Shown: one piece after another, positions 47,001-54,943 of the stretch
Layout: the number at the start of each line of letters is the position of its first letter
Numbering within the stretch: the first letter of the stretch is position 1
Source of the DNA: Haloarcula sp. CBA1127
Lineage (GTDB): Archaea; Halobacteriota; Halobacteria; Halobacteriales; Haloarculaceae
Assembly (NCBI RefSeq): GCF_001485575.1
Contig: NZ_BCNB01000001.1
Location: 207,932 to 271,931, forward strand
Direction of reading: 5' to 3'
Length of the DNA: 64,000 nucleotides
Made by a program: the position numbers and the translations under genes
Notes under the pieces: generated by a model
What the model saw: the letters and a program-made list of their open reading frames with translations, nothing else
Database searches by the model: none
What the model was told of the DNA's origin: nothing

Positions 47001-47696
47001 CACCGTGCCGGTCTCCTGCTCGAAGAGGGTGGGTAGAACGGCGTCCGCGAGAGCGTTGTACTGCTGAACGTCCTCCCAGTCGTACTTCTCGGGGCTGTCA
47101 ACCGTACTCCGGAGTGCCGTTTGGGTGTTGGGGGTCCGGTTGTCCCACGCGTCGGTCGTCCGGTACCAGTCCTCGAAGAAGGCGACGTCGAGCTGCGACG
47201 AGAGCCCTCCCTCGGTACCGGTGAGCCGTTCCGACATATGAGCACTGCGGAGGACAATCTCGCTGAAGCTCAGTTTCTTCTGGCCCTGATGCTTCAGGAG
47301 GTTCACCGAGATCGGGATGACCTCGTACTCATCGTGGATCGACGACCACGTGAATTCGAGCGTGTCAAGCTCACGACCATCGGTTAGTTGCTCCCAGACC
47401 TGATCTCGCTGTCGGAGCCATTCGCTGTCTAACAGACCACGAAGCACGCTGAGGAGGTGGCTCTTCCCGCTCCCGTAGTACCCGTAGAGCCAGTAGTTCG
47501 CACCCGACCGCATATCCTCGGAACGGCCAAGCAGGCGCGAGAAGAAGTCGGACATGAAGTCCTCGGACTCCTCCGTCACGTGGTAGGTATCGATCGAGTC
47601 CAGCCGGTGATCCCGCCCGTCGTCTTCGCGATCGATGCGCACGGACTCCTCGAAGTCGCTCCCGACATCGGCGGCGAACCAGCCCTCGTCTGTCAT
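44013..47696 (-). CDS. brxC: BREX ATPase BrxC/PglY, first copy
   Basis: A 1227-aa P-loop ATPase of the BrxC/PglY family, a core BREX component. Walker A is Y-G-S-G-K-S-H (Lys78) in the typical W-L-Y-G-Y-Y context, and Walker B is L-L-L-D-E-V-S-L-F near residue 272. The ATG at 47696 is preferred: it overlaps the BrxA stop as ATGA, while the GTG-type start five codons earlier would overlap BrxA by 19 bases. The C-terminal 300 residues are helical, probably coiled coil. Its 3' end overlaps BrxB by four bases. Confidence 0.88.
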   Translation of the reverse strand: MTDEGWFAADVGSDFEESVRIDREDDGRDHRLDSIDTYHVTEESEDFMSDFFSRLLGRSEDMRSGANYWLYGYYGSGKSHLLSVLRGLLDSEWLRQRDQVWEQLTDGRELDTLEFTWSSIHDEYEVIPISVNLLKHQGQKKLSFSEIVLRSAHMSERLTGTEGGLSSQLDVAFFEDWYRTTDAWDNRTPNTQTALRSTVDSPEKYDWEDVQQYNALADAVLPTLFEQETGTVDGLDDLMPSDLDPQAMVERLEQLRSDREAELGRPVKLVLLLDEVSLFIGTDFDRLTELQTLAESVDETGDGDIQLVATAQAKIEDVQPQFAARGADFSIVKDRFPHRFGLPSRHVGEISTQRLLKKSEAGREGTERVLDRTSNEPETLLVYSGIEQNTEPPLDNIDRERLIEFYPFLPYQPPLFLEILSNLRQEAHDPAKSIFSGTARAILALVHGLLQEWLEAGNETNVISLVDFYDLIEPELDDITPQDVGVIEEIEEQYEAGQLEETDVDVAKAVLLLQHIPDTIPMSERNLAVAVLSDLDGPTQFQMENRVEDSLQRLRKFIRPTHDETGPKYAFTHPEEREIIEAAEENLDNPDWQSIIEAVDRYLWEDIVRDLSLPTSAEYGDTGEQYPVRYGFSIDGIELDTTVDAEDALDVEVAVEGISPVAADVDYDGDPLEWTIGQDGLDDLRDSLIEWWSLRDAVGDHTLPQSVERDLSDRGARVQSKLAGALNSGAFDIKDRGDQIGGMGTGVEEYLDVNYPDDFHPVMLQVSDEHLQELQGLSAQDPLPVWAQQIDVATEDPETHGGSIQNNVRAFTGRQLKQRGGNLAMATVLDGIVKKKPIYEDARPALCAIIWGLCRKGDFLPVDETGDSLELDAVIDLNKLTTTRLKIAGNGGVRGTLREGGFIDSTETIPDGIVRLQSANDTLEGRLGSLVEDVKLVAESDIQTRPVRNLLESFVEELKAEQQSAIDRREAVKSRNTDWEDIVEATNNAQEWYDDAEEVWSLRLPALTRIDAQLTLAQQSYDWLTEECDTASQTLRESIDDYDGEWWTHDGWDRFNDAQTTVPALDDAIETAWHSLRAETEIDAFVDELQEHRWIQPASEFGSNVRPAFESEYITPLRRAASWHEDVSDAVSMVISGTTNAEADDSIRATNTLLDSEPLAVVAGSDIDELRDTFEELQTLVGEQSPTDITAIGVLPSDRGPLDSELERLVEHHDLSIERTETGVIIR

Positions 47697-48535
47697 ACTT
47701 CGCCCTCCCACGGTTCAGCCCAGCCGTACGTGTCGTCGACCGGCTGGAGCCGTAATTCACCGTGAATCCCGCTCGCTTCCCAGTTCGGATCGTCGCTCAC
47801 GCGCTCGGCCAGGGAGTCCCAGTACTGGTCCGACTGGAAGAGGTAGAGCCAGCCGGTCGGCTGGGAGAGCCAGTCGTCGCCTTGGCTCTCCCACGAGTAG
47901 CCTGATGCGACGAGTAACGGCGTCGACCCGAGATTTGGGATCTGTCCCTGCAAGGTCTGTTGTGTGTCGAGAACACCGATATCGCGCAGCACCGATCGGA
48001 GCCCCTCTCCCCACCGGCGCGTCGTCGATTCCGCATAGTCAAACTCGCTCCCGTCGTCGTAATGGAACTCACTTAGGAGACGCTCTAACGTCTCCTGCTC
48101 GAAGCCCAGTCCGTCGACACCGGACTCCTGCAGGCGGTCGACGTATCGATGCACCGTGTACTTCACGAGGGGATCGTCTTCCAGCAAATAGAAATACAAC
48201 ACCTGCGCTTTGTCACGTACCGTTTCACACTGGTCGAGTACAGAGGGGAGCTGGACAATAGACGGAAGCTCGCTACCAGCGGTCTTGAACCGCGAACTGA
48301 GAGCGCGGTAGATTCCTTTCGAACTCCCACGCGTGCTGCGCTCGTCAAATCGCTCTTCGATCCACTTCTCTTCGACAACCGTCCAGTCCCGATGATGGGC
48401 GTACAGTCGAGCAAGCGTCTCCGCTCTATCAACGAGAAGCCCGCATTTAGTGAGAACCATCGTCACTTCGTCGTCAGAAAATGTCGAGTCGAGCGACGGT
48501 AGAGAAGCACCCCTCCCGTCGGTGCGGAGAGTCAT
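47693..48535 (-). CDS. brxA: BREX protein BrxA (DUF1819)
   Basis: A 280-aa protein matching DUF1819/BrxA in size, position as first BREX gene, and pattern. The N-terminal half has the family blocks (L-A-R-L-Y-A-H-H-R-D-W and S-S-R-F-K) and a Y-F-Y-L-L-E-D-D-P-L-V segment, followed by R-W-G-E-G-L-R-S-V-L-R-D-I-G. BrxA is a small DNA-binding helical protein in other BREX systems. It is the first gene of the minus-strand run. Upstream (48536-48620) I see only a weak AT-rich stretch, and the operon promoter cannot be placed with confidence. Confidence 0.85.
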   Translation of the reverse strand: MTLRTDGRGASLPSLDSTFSDDEVTMVLTKCGLLVDRAETLARLYAHHRDWTVVEEKWIEERFDERSTRGSSKGIYRALSSRFKTAGSELPSIVQLPSVLDQCETVRDKAQVLYFYLLEDDPLVKYTVHRYVDRLQESGVDGLGFEQETLERLLSEFHYDDGSEFDYAESTTRRWGEGLRSVLRDIGVLDTQQTLQGQIPNLGSTPLLVASGYSWESQGDDWLSQPTGWLYLFQSDQYWDSLAERVSDDPNWEASGIHGELRLQPVDDTYGWAEPWEGEV

Positions 48536-48620
48536 ATATCATCTCGAACCAGCCACACCACTTAGTTGATAGGGAAAAGCGAACCGGGGACGGCTGGCAA
48601 CCCGAGCGTTCAAGCGTCGG

Positions 48621-48857
48621 TTAGCAGGTCACGTCTTCGGCTGGGTCAGGAACGGTCTTGGATATCTGTAGCGCCCACACCCCGGACTCCTTCTGTTCGA
48701 CGGCCACCCGTGGCGGTGCCGAGGTACGATCTTCGAGAGCTCCGCTAACATCGCCCGGACGGGTGTCAGTTACGAGATGGAGCGACTCACCGGGAGCGAG
48801 CGCGCCGACCGTCCCAGCGCCCGCTGCGGTCAGGAAGTCGCGCCGTGACAGCTGCAC
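48621..48857 (-). pseudogene. short chimeric ORF: Tat signal joined to the C-terminal part of a DUF2249 domain
   Basis: A 78-aa open frame. Residues 4-20 are a Tat signal (S-R-R-D-F-L, then a small-residue hydrophobic stretch). Directly after it, without a mature N-terminus, comes a sequence like the second half of DUF2249 (L-A-P-G-E-S-L-H-L-V, D-T-R-P, then G-V-W-A-L-Q-I-S-K). DUF2249 proteins are normally cytoplasmic and their N-terminal D-x-R-P half is missing here. This is best explained by a deletion that joined two genes at the border of the BREX island. It may still be expressed. Confidence 0.5.
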
Positions 48858-49033
48858 CGGACATCACTCCGTTGGACAGCGTGTATCTGCATACGTGGGA
48901 CCCACGGCCTTTGCTAAATGAACGATACTACAGGTTCCCAATTTGTGAGACGGGGCACGAAAATATTCGGCGAAAAATGGTCTAAGGACGGGCTTCTGTT
49001 TTCAATACTTGACTTGTCGAAGACTATCTGTAC

Positions 49034-49543
49034 CTACTCCGGGAGATAAAAATCGGATTTCGATTGTCTGTGCGGGGACTTGTTCCTGAGCTGGGCGATC
49101 TTGGACGGGTTCCGATGGCGAACGATGACGACGTCGTAGGCGTCGTCCGAGGCAATCGACCCGCCGACACTGCTGATGCTCGTGACGAGGTGGCCGGCGT
49201 TTTCGCTCCCGATGAATACCATTGAGGCGTCTTCTCTCTTGGCCATCTTACGGATAGCTTTCGCTACAGCCCCAGCCGGCGCGTATCGATCTACGACTGT
49301 ATGGCGGAAATCCGAACTCGGACACAGGTCCATCACCTGTTCATGCAGTGAGGTGACGACTGTCTCCAGATCGAATTCTTCGTTCGGCCCGATCCAGTCG
49401 CGTTCTCGGGCGTACTTGGCATTCTCGTTCCGAATAACACTGATTGCCAACACGTCCTCTTCGAAGACAGTGCCGAATTCCGTCGCCCGAACGAGTGCTG
49501 CCTCGGCCAGTTCGGAGCCGTCGAACGGCACAACGAGTGTCAT
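49034..49543 (-). CDS. universal stress protein family (UspA)
   Basis: A 169-aa Usp-fold protein. The start is the ATG at 49543 (M-T-L-V-V-P-F-D-G-S), the normal family beginning; an upstream frame extension of eleven codons has unusual composition. The family's first strand V-P-F-D-G-S-E-L-A and a late I-G-S-E-N-A-G segment are present. The C-terminal G-S-I-A-S is followed by D-V-V-I-V-R, as in other members. The ATP-binding G-x2-G-x9-G-S/T motif is degenerate, so ATP binding is doubtful. It appears to be a single gene. Confidence 0.85.
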   Translation of the reverse strand: MTLVVPFDGSELAEAALVRATEFGTVFEEDVLAISVIRNENAKYARERDWIGPNEEFDLETVVTSLHEQVMDLCPSSDFRHTVVDRYAPAGAVAKAIRKMAKREDASMVFIGSENAGHLVTSISSVGGSIASDDAYDVVIVRHRNPSKIAQLRNKSPHRQSKSDFYLPE

Positions 49544-49672
49544 ATGCTGACTACCGGAGCAGTAGACAAGTAACATACCGTCCGTTCTTACAACGCGGGA
49601 AGACAGCGCCCGAATCTAAGAGCCAGTACCGAACCTATACCCGAGAAAACCCGCACGTAGAACGGTAGTCAA

Positions 49673-50821
49673 TCAACTCCCAAGTGACAACCGTTCGTCG
49701 CCCATTCGCTTGCCCTGCGCAACGAGACGCGCTCCGTAGTTGGTCCGGGCATCATCCCAGGACGCCAGTGCGTCTCCGAGCGAACTGTGGCGGTCGAGAG
49801 CGGCTTTTAGCTCGACGGCGTCGCTGGCCGCCTTCGCAGTGCCAGCGGCCGTGTGCGGGCGGGCGACGAACGCCGCATCACCGAGCAGACAGACTCTATC
49901 GACTGTCATCTGGGGGATTTGCAGGTCGTAAATCGCCTGCACGAAGGGAGCCGCTGTTGTTGCAACGAGGTCGGCGAACACGGGCGGCAGTATCTCGGTC
50001 GCCCGCTCGCGCTGGCGCGTTTCGACCGAGTTTTGGAGGTGCCCCGGCGACACGCTGAACTGCTGGCTCGCTCCTGTTGTGTCAGTGAAAATAGTCTCAC
50101 GCTCTCGCCCGGAGAGCGTATCGTACCAGACCCAGTTGAGACGGCGGTCACCTGGGGCGGTGCTGCCATCCTCGCCCGGGATGAAGTACGCGAGGATGAG
50201 CGTTCGCTTCCCCTGATAAAAGGTGAAACGGCCATCGAACGCGTCGATGATCGCGTCCGAAACGTCAGCCTCCGGGACGACACCACGCCAGGCGACGTAG
50301 TCAGCAAACTCCGCGTCGGTGTCGGGAAACAGTTGTGCCCGGGCTGTAGACCGCCCGCCGTCGGCGGCGACGACCAAGTCGGCGGTGGTCCGATCCCCGT
50401 CGGCGAATCTAACCGTGCCGTCTGTGGCCCTGACGCCCGTGACAGTCCGACCGGTGTGGTACCGGTCATCCGGGAACGCCGCTCGCAACTGCCGATAGAC
50501 AGCGTCCCAGGAGGTGAACACCATTGAATCTGGTGTCGATGTCCGTACATCGCCGTCAGCGGTCAGAAAGCGCCGCTCACTGGCTCGGGTAGTTATGTTC
50601 GCTGGGTCGACGATTTCGTGGCGCGAGAGGAACTGGCGGATTGACTGCTGGGCGACGATGCCGCCGCCGCGACTTCGGAGGTCGCCAGCCGATTGTTCGG
50701 CGATTGTTACGTCGTGGCCTGCACTGCCGAGAGCGATGCCGGTAAACAGGCCGCCCATCGACCCGCCGGAGATGGTGACGGACAGGGAATCGGATGGTTC
50801 GTTGGCGAGGTCCTGAGACAC
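49673..50821 (-). CDS. FAD-dependent aromatic-type monooxygenase
   Basis: A 382-aa flavoprotein of the PHBH/UbiH fold. The FAD-binding start is I-S-G-G-S-M-G-G-L with a later acidic I-A-E-Q. A V-V-A-A-D-G-G-R-S segment corresponds to the D-G family motif, and the second FAD site is L-L-G-D-A-A-F-V-A-R-P-H with A-G-T-A-K-A. It resembles the 2,6-dihydroxypyridine/urate hydroxylase branch (no second domain, W-R-G motif in the middle). It would hydroxylate a small ring compound using NAD(P)H and O2; the substrate is unknown. No catabolic partners are next to it. Confidence 0.82.
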   Translation of the reverse strand: MSQDLANEPSDSLSVTISGGSMGGLFTGIALGSAGHDVTIAEQSAGDLRSRGGGIVAQQSIRQFLSRHEIVDPANITTRASERRFLTADGDVRTSTPDSMVFTSWDAVYRQLRAAFPDDRYHTGRTVTGVRATDGTVRFADGDRTTADLVVAADGGRSTARAQLFPDTDAEFADYVAWRGVVPEADVSDAIIDAFDGRFTFYQGKRTLILAYFIPGEDGSTAPGDRRLNWVWYDTLSGRERETIFTDTTGASQQFSVSPGHLQNSVETRQRERATEILPPVFADLVATTAAPFVQAIYDLQIPQMTVDRVCLLGDAAFVARPHTAAGTAKAASDAVELKAALDRHSSLGDALASWDDARTNYGARLVAQGKRMGDERLSLGS

Positions 50822-51015
50822 GGCCCCTCTCAGCGCTTGCCGTACGAAAGGCCTCTGGTCACCGGCCGATGACAGTATCGATCCCGAACACAGTCCTGTG
50901 AGGCGCTACTGAAACTCCTGCGCCGCTTCCGCTGTAAATTATCATACTACGAAGTACCAGTGGTTGCTTCACACCGAGTCGGACTATTAATGTCAGTCTA
51001 CACTAAATGCGACGT

Positions 51016-52122
51016 ATGCGAGTCGCGGCAGTCGGAATCGGTGGTGCTGGAGGCCGGATCGTCGAGCGGCTATGGCAGGACAACGAACGCCGCGAAACGA
51101 CGTATCTCGGCGCGGCCTGTGCCCTCGACACGGACACCGAAGCACTCACTGAACTCGACGCACTTCCGGACGACCGTCGGCACACCTTCGGACTCTCCGA
51201 AACAAACGGGAGCGGAACGAACGGGGACCGGACGAACGGTGCCGCCGCCATCGAAGACGAACGGCTCGAAGTGCGCCGGGCAATAGATGAATTGGTGACG
51301 AGCGATATCGACGCAATCGTCCTCGTGGCCGGGCTTGCTGGCGGGACGGGTAGCGGCGCCACCGCCCACATTGCTGATGCGCTCAGAGAGGTTTACACGA
51401 TCCCAGTCTACTGTCTGGCGGTGTTGCCCGCCGGCCGAGACGACGAAGCAGCCGCGAACACCATCAAAGCACTCCGGGCGCTGGAATCGACCGTCGACGG
51501 GCAGATACTGTTCGATAACGAAGCGTGGCTCGGCAGCGGGCAGACGGTCGAGGCGGCCGCCGAGACACTGAACGAGACGGTCGTGACGCGGCTGGCGGCG
51601 CTGTTCGCAGCAGGCGAGGCGACGGCATCCGAGGCAGTCGGCCAGAGTGTCGTCGACGCCAGCGAAATAATCAACACCCTCTCAGACTCAGGTTTCACGG
51701 CGCTTGGCTACGCCAGTCAGGACCTGCAATCGGCCGATGGCGGGGGTGACGGGACAGTCATAGACCAGCTCAAGAACCGTTTTCTCGGCGACAGCTCAGA
51801 CGACGTCGACGAAATCGAGGCATACAACGCCGTCGAGACGACACTTCGCCGCGCTGTACGCGGCAAACTGACGACCCAGTGCGGGCTGGATTCGGTCGAT
51901 AGAGCCCTGGCCGTGTTTGCCGGACCGCCTGAGTGGTTGATCCGGGACGCCGTTACCGACGGGCGGCGATGGCTCACGGAGGAGCTCCAGTCACCAGAGG
52001 TGCGAAGCGGCGATATGCCGACGCCCGGTCGAAACACGTTGTCGGTTCTGGTCGTACTCAGCGGCGTTTCAGAACTGCCGCGGCTGGTGGAACTCAAAAC
52101 GCTGATCGACGAATCGGAATAA
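51016..52122 (+). CDS. CetZ-type tubulin/FtsZ superfamily GTPase
   Basis: A 368-aa archaeal tubulin-like protein of the CetZ group, which shapes haloarchaeal cells. The N-terminal G-I-G-G-A-G-G-R-I box and the tubulin signature A-G-G-T-G-S-G are clear. The typical C-terminal blocks A-G-P-P-E-W and E-V-R-S-G-D-M-P are present. An internal loop (about residues 58-76) is rich in Asn/Gly/Thr. The ATG at 51016 is favoured over 51007 because a TATA-like actattaa (50983-50990) lies at the right leaderless distance and other CetZ proteins begin just so. It stands alone. Confidence 0.85.
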   Translation: MRVAAVGIGGAGGRIVERLWQDNERRETTYLGAACALDTDTEALTELDALPDDRRHTFGLSETNGSGTNGDRTNGAAAIEDERLEVRRAIDELVTSDIDAIVLVAGLAGGTGSGATAHIADALREVYTIPVYCLAVLPAGRDDEAAANTIKALRALESTVDGQILFDNEAWLGSGQTVEAAAETLNETVVTRLAALFAAGEATASEAVGQSVVDASEIINTLSDSGFTALGYASQDLQSADGGGDGTVIDQLKNRFLGDSSDDVDEIEAYNAVETTLRRAVRGKLTTQCGLDSVDRALAVFAGPPEWLIRDAVTDGRRWLTEELQSPEVRSGDMPTPGRNTLSVLVVLSGVSELPRLVELKTLIDESE

Positions 52123-52373
52123 GACGGCCCGTTAGATTCTCGCGTTAGTACACATAGCTTTAGCAAATCATCGTGGGGTGGGGACATGTGAGTGGAACTG
52201 TCGAGTGGCAACCGTCCGTGCAGCTACACGTCAACTGACAACCACGGACTCTACCAGTTGCGACTTTCTTCGCTCGCATCGTCTGACCTTCGAAGGTAAG
52301 TCGATGGAGCGTCCCAGTTTAGCGATGGCCCGAAGTCCCGAAAAACCGAGATAAAGCAGATTCCACTCAAATA

Positions 52374-52383
52374 GATTTATAAG
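52374..52383 (+). promoter_or_regulatory. TATA-like box of the formamidase gene
   Basis: The sequence gatttataag is centred about 30 bases before the ATG at 52409, matching a leaderless haloarchaeal promoter. The rest of the 286-base gap (52123-52408) contains nothing I recognise. Confidence 0.5.
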
Positions 52384-52408
52384 TGACAGTTTTCAACGAA
52401 ATCGTACG

Positions 52409-53320
52409 ATGGCACGGAATGTCATATCATACAAAGATGGCCATGTGTATGAGTTCGCTCCGAACATGGAACCGCTGTATACGGCTGCAGACGGGGAATC
52501 ACTCACGTTTGAAACCATCGATAGCCTGAACAAAGCCGTTCAGTCAGACGCTGATCTGATGGATGCGATCCCTGAAGAAGTGAATGCGGCTACAGGGCCG
52601 GTCGCTGTTGAAGGAGCCACACCCGGCGATGTCCTCAAGGTTGAGATCGAAGACGTACGAGTCAACGAGGACTTGGGTCGCGTAATTACGGCACCGGGGT
52701 TTGGACTCCTGCAGGATCACGAAAACATCGAACACCCAGCGACGCGCGTGACGGAGATAACCAACGACGGTACGTCACTCTCGTTCAAGGATATGGAGAT
52801 CCCAGTTGACCCTGTCATCGGGACCATTGGCGTGGCAACATCCGAAGAAGCGATGTCGACCTTGACGCCACACGACCATGGCGGAAATCTCGATACGACG
52901 GCTATGACCACCGGGACGACAGCATATTTTCCGGTGTTCCAAGACGGTGCGATGTTAGCGATGGGTGATTCGAAGGCTGCGATGGCAGACGGTGAAATGT
53001 GTGGTACTGGTGCCGAAATCGGGACCGAAATCGACGTCACCGTCTCAGTAATCGCTGACGCTGCTGTCGACCTTGAGCGCCCACTCGTCGACACTGGTGA
53101 CGCGTGGAAGACGATTGCAAGTGCCGAAACGATGGAAGATGCGGTCAAGATGGCAAACGAGGACCTCATCAAATTACTCGCTGCCGAACACGATTACACG
53201 CTGACCGACGCCTACCTCTTTTCGAGCCTTGTTGGCGGCCTCGAAATCAGCCAAGTCGTCGACCCACTCGTTACTGTGCGTAACTCAATTCCGAACGAAT
53301 ATCTCTCAAATCCATTCTAA
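52409..53320 (+). CDS. acetamidase/formamidase family protein
   Basis: A 303-aa FmdA/AmdA-type amidase, which releases ammonia from formamide, acetamide or small related amides. The family core is complete: H-D-H-G-G-N-L-D-T, then T-G-T-T-A-Y-F-P-V-F, M-G-D-S-K-A-A-M-A-D-G-E, and C-G-T-G-A-E-I. The metal-binding His and Asp residues of the core are retained. It has no signal peptide and is probably cytoplasmic. No urea or amide transporter is nearby, so physiological substrate and regulation remain open. Confidence 0.9.
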   Translation: MARNVISYKDGHVYEFAPNMEPLYTAADGESLTFETIDSLNKAVQSDADLMDAIPEEVNAATGPVAVEGATPGDVLKVEIEDVRVNEDLGRVITAPGFGLLQDHENIEHPATRVTEITNDGTSLSFKDMEIPVDPVIGTIGVATSEEAMSTLTPHDHGGNLDTTAMTTGTTAYFPVFQDGAMLAMGDSKAAMADGEMCGTGAEIGTEIDVTVSVIADAAVDLERPLVDTGDAWKTIASAETMEDAVKMANEDLIKLLAAEHDYTLTDAYLFSSLVGGLEISQVVDPLVTVRNSIPNEYLSNPF

Positions 53321-53561
53321 CTATCGCGGCGAGTCAGTCCTGTTGGTACTTAGCAGGACGACAATTTCAATGGGGACACTCATCTGGATCGTGGATTTCT
53401 ACTCGCCCTGCTACTGGTATTCCGCAAACTAGTGGCGCTGAACCCGGTGTAACCGCTGAACGAACTCGCGACCTTCCAGAACCGACAGCTTCTGCTATCG
53501 GTCCCCTCACAAGAAGCAAACGGTATCCACTTCTATGCCCCACTGGAATCGGTTCCGAAAG

Positions 53562-54926
53562 ATGTCGATCCGGTTGCTCCACTACTCTGACATTGAGAAC
53601 GCTTGCGACGACCCCGTGCGAATGGGTCGGCTTGCCGGAACGATCCGGTCGATCCGCGGTGAGGATACAGTGGTCGCTGGCACCGGCGACAACACTGCAC
53701 CGGGTGTCCTCGCCCATTACTACGAGGGGCATCAAGCGATGCCGTTTTTCCGGGCAGTGAGTACCGACGTCGAGACGGTAGGGAACCACGATTTCGACTT
53801 TGGGACTGCCCCCATTCTAGACGTGATCTCGAAGAGTCCACAGGAGTGGATCGTCGCGAACGTTTTTGAAGGGGCGAGTGAGGACGAGCGTGGCGTTCCA
53901 TTCGCTGGGTTAGACGGAACGACGGTCCTGCACCGAGACGGGCGGCGAGTCGGATTCGTCGGCGTCATCGATCCGGCGACTCCCCGGATTGCACCCACCG
54001 GCGCGTCAGAGCTGACCGTGACCAGTCCGGTCGAGAGCGTGCGGACAGCGGTCAGTGAACTCGGTGACAGTGTCGATCATTTCGTCGTTCTCGCACACTT
54101 GCGGAGCGACCTAGAGATCGCCGTTGCGGCCGTCGAGGGCGTCGACGTGGTCCTCGGCGGCCACGTCCACACGGAACGCCACGAGATTGTCGACGGAACA
54201 CTGGTCGTCCGTCCCGGAGCGAACGGGCAGGTGGTCTGGGAAATCGAGCTCTTCGACGGGACTTGCTCGCCGAGTGCCACCCGTCACTCAACAGCTGAGG
54301 GACCTCTCGACGAATCCGTGGCTGACACGACACGCGAGCAGCTGGCCGATGTCGGCTTGCTGGAGACTGTTGCCACTGTCGACGACCCGATCCATCGAGG
54401 TCTCGACCGGCGAACCCGCGGCGAGAGTCGTGTTGGCAATCTCGTGGCCGACGCCTATCGCTGGGCGGCTGATACCGATGTCAGCTTCGTCCACAATGGC
54501 GGTCTTCGAGAGGGGCGACCCCTGTCCGGCGAAGTCACGGCTGGCGAGGTGGCCAGTGTACACCCCTTCGGCGGTACGGTAGAAGCCCTCCACGTCACGG
54601 GTGAACAGCTACGAGCCCTCTTGGAGGCGGCCTTCCGTCCCCACCGCGAGGACGGACGGCTCTGGCACGGCGACGTCAGCGGAATGACCGTCGAGTACGA
54701 TTCCGCGGCTGGACGGCTAATCGGTGTGGCCGTCAACGGCCAGAGTCTCGAAGCCAGTCGAGAGTACAGCCTTGCCACCAACTCCTACGTCGTCTACAGC
54801 GATGACTGGCCGATTCCACACGAGACGACCGCCGATTCGTTCGGTCTCCCGTTCAAGACTGTCACAGACTACGCTCGTGAAGAGGGCATCACTGTCCAGG
54901 TGGGTGGACGACTTCAGGACTGCTGA
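53562..54926 (+). CDS. UshA-type 5'-nucleotidase / cyclic-nucleotide phosphodiesterase
   Basis: A 454-aa two-domain enzyme: metallophosphatase N-terminal domain and 5'-nucleotidase C-terminal domain. I prefer the ATG at 53562 (M-S-I-R-L-L-H-Y-S-D); an ATG nine codons earlier is possible. Motifs are A-G-T-G-D-N, V-G-N-H-D-F-D-F-G, V-L-A-H-L-R, and G-G-H-V-H. The C-terminal domain has N-G-G and N-S-Y-V-V-Y. The usual first motif D-x-H is here S-D-I-E-N, with Glu replacing the metal His. No Tat or Sec signal is visible, unlike bacterial UshA, so it seems cytoplasmic. Confidence 0.85.
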   Translation: MSIRLLHYSDIENACDDPVRMGRLAGTIRSIRGEDTVVAGTGDNTAPGVLAHYYEGHQAMPFFRAVSTDVETVGNHDFDFGTAPILDVISKSPQEWIVANVFEGASEDERGVPFAGLDGTTVLHRDGRRVGFVGVIDPATPRIAPTGASELTVTSPVESVRTAVSELGDSVDHFVVLAHLRSDLEIAVAAVEGVDVVLGGHVHTERHEIVDGTLVVRPGANGQVVWEIELFDGTCSPSATRHSTAEGPLDESVADTTREQLADVGLLETVATVDDPIHRGLDRRTRGESRVGNLVADAYRWAADTDVSFVHNGGLREGRPLSGEVTAGEVASVHPFGGTVEALHVTGEQLRALLEAAFRPHREDGRLWHGDVSGMTVEYDSAAGRLIGVAVNGQSLEASREYSLATNSYVVYSDDWPIPHETTADSFGLPFKTVTDYAREEGITVQVGGRLQDC

Positions 54927-54943
54927 CGGTCCAGAAGCCCGGG

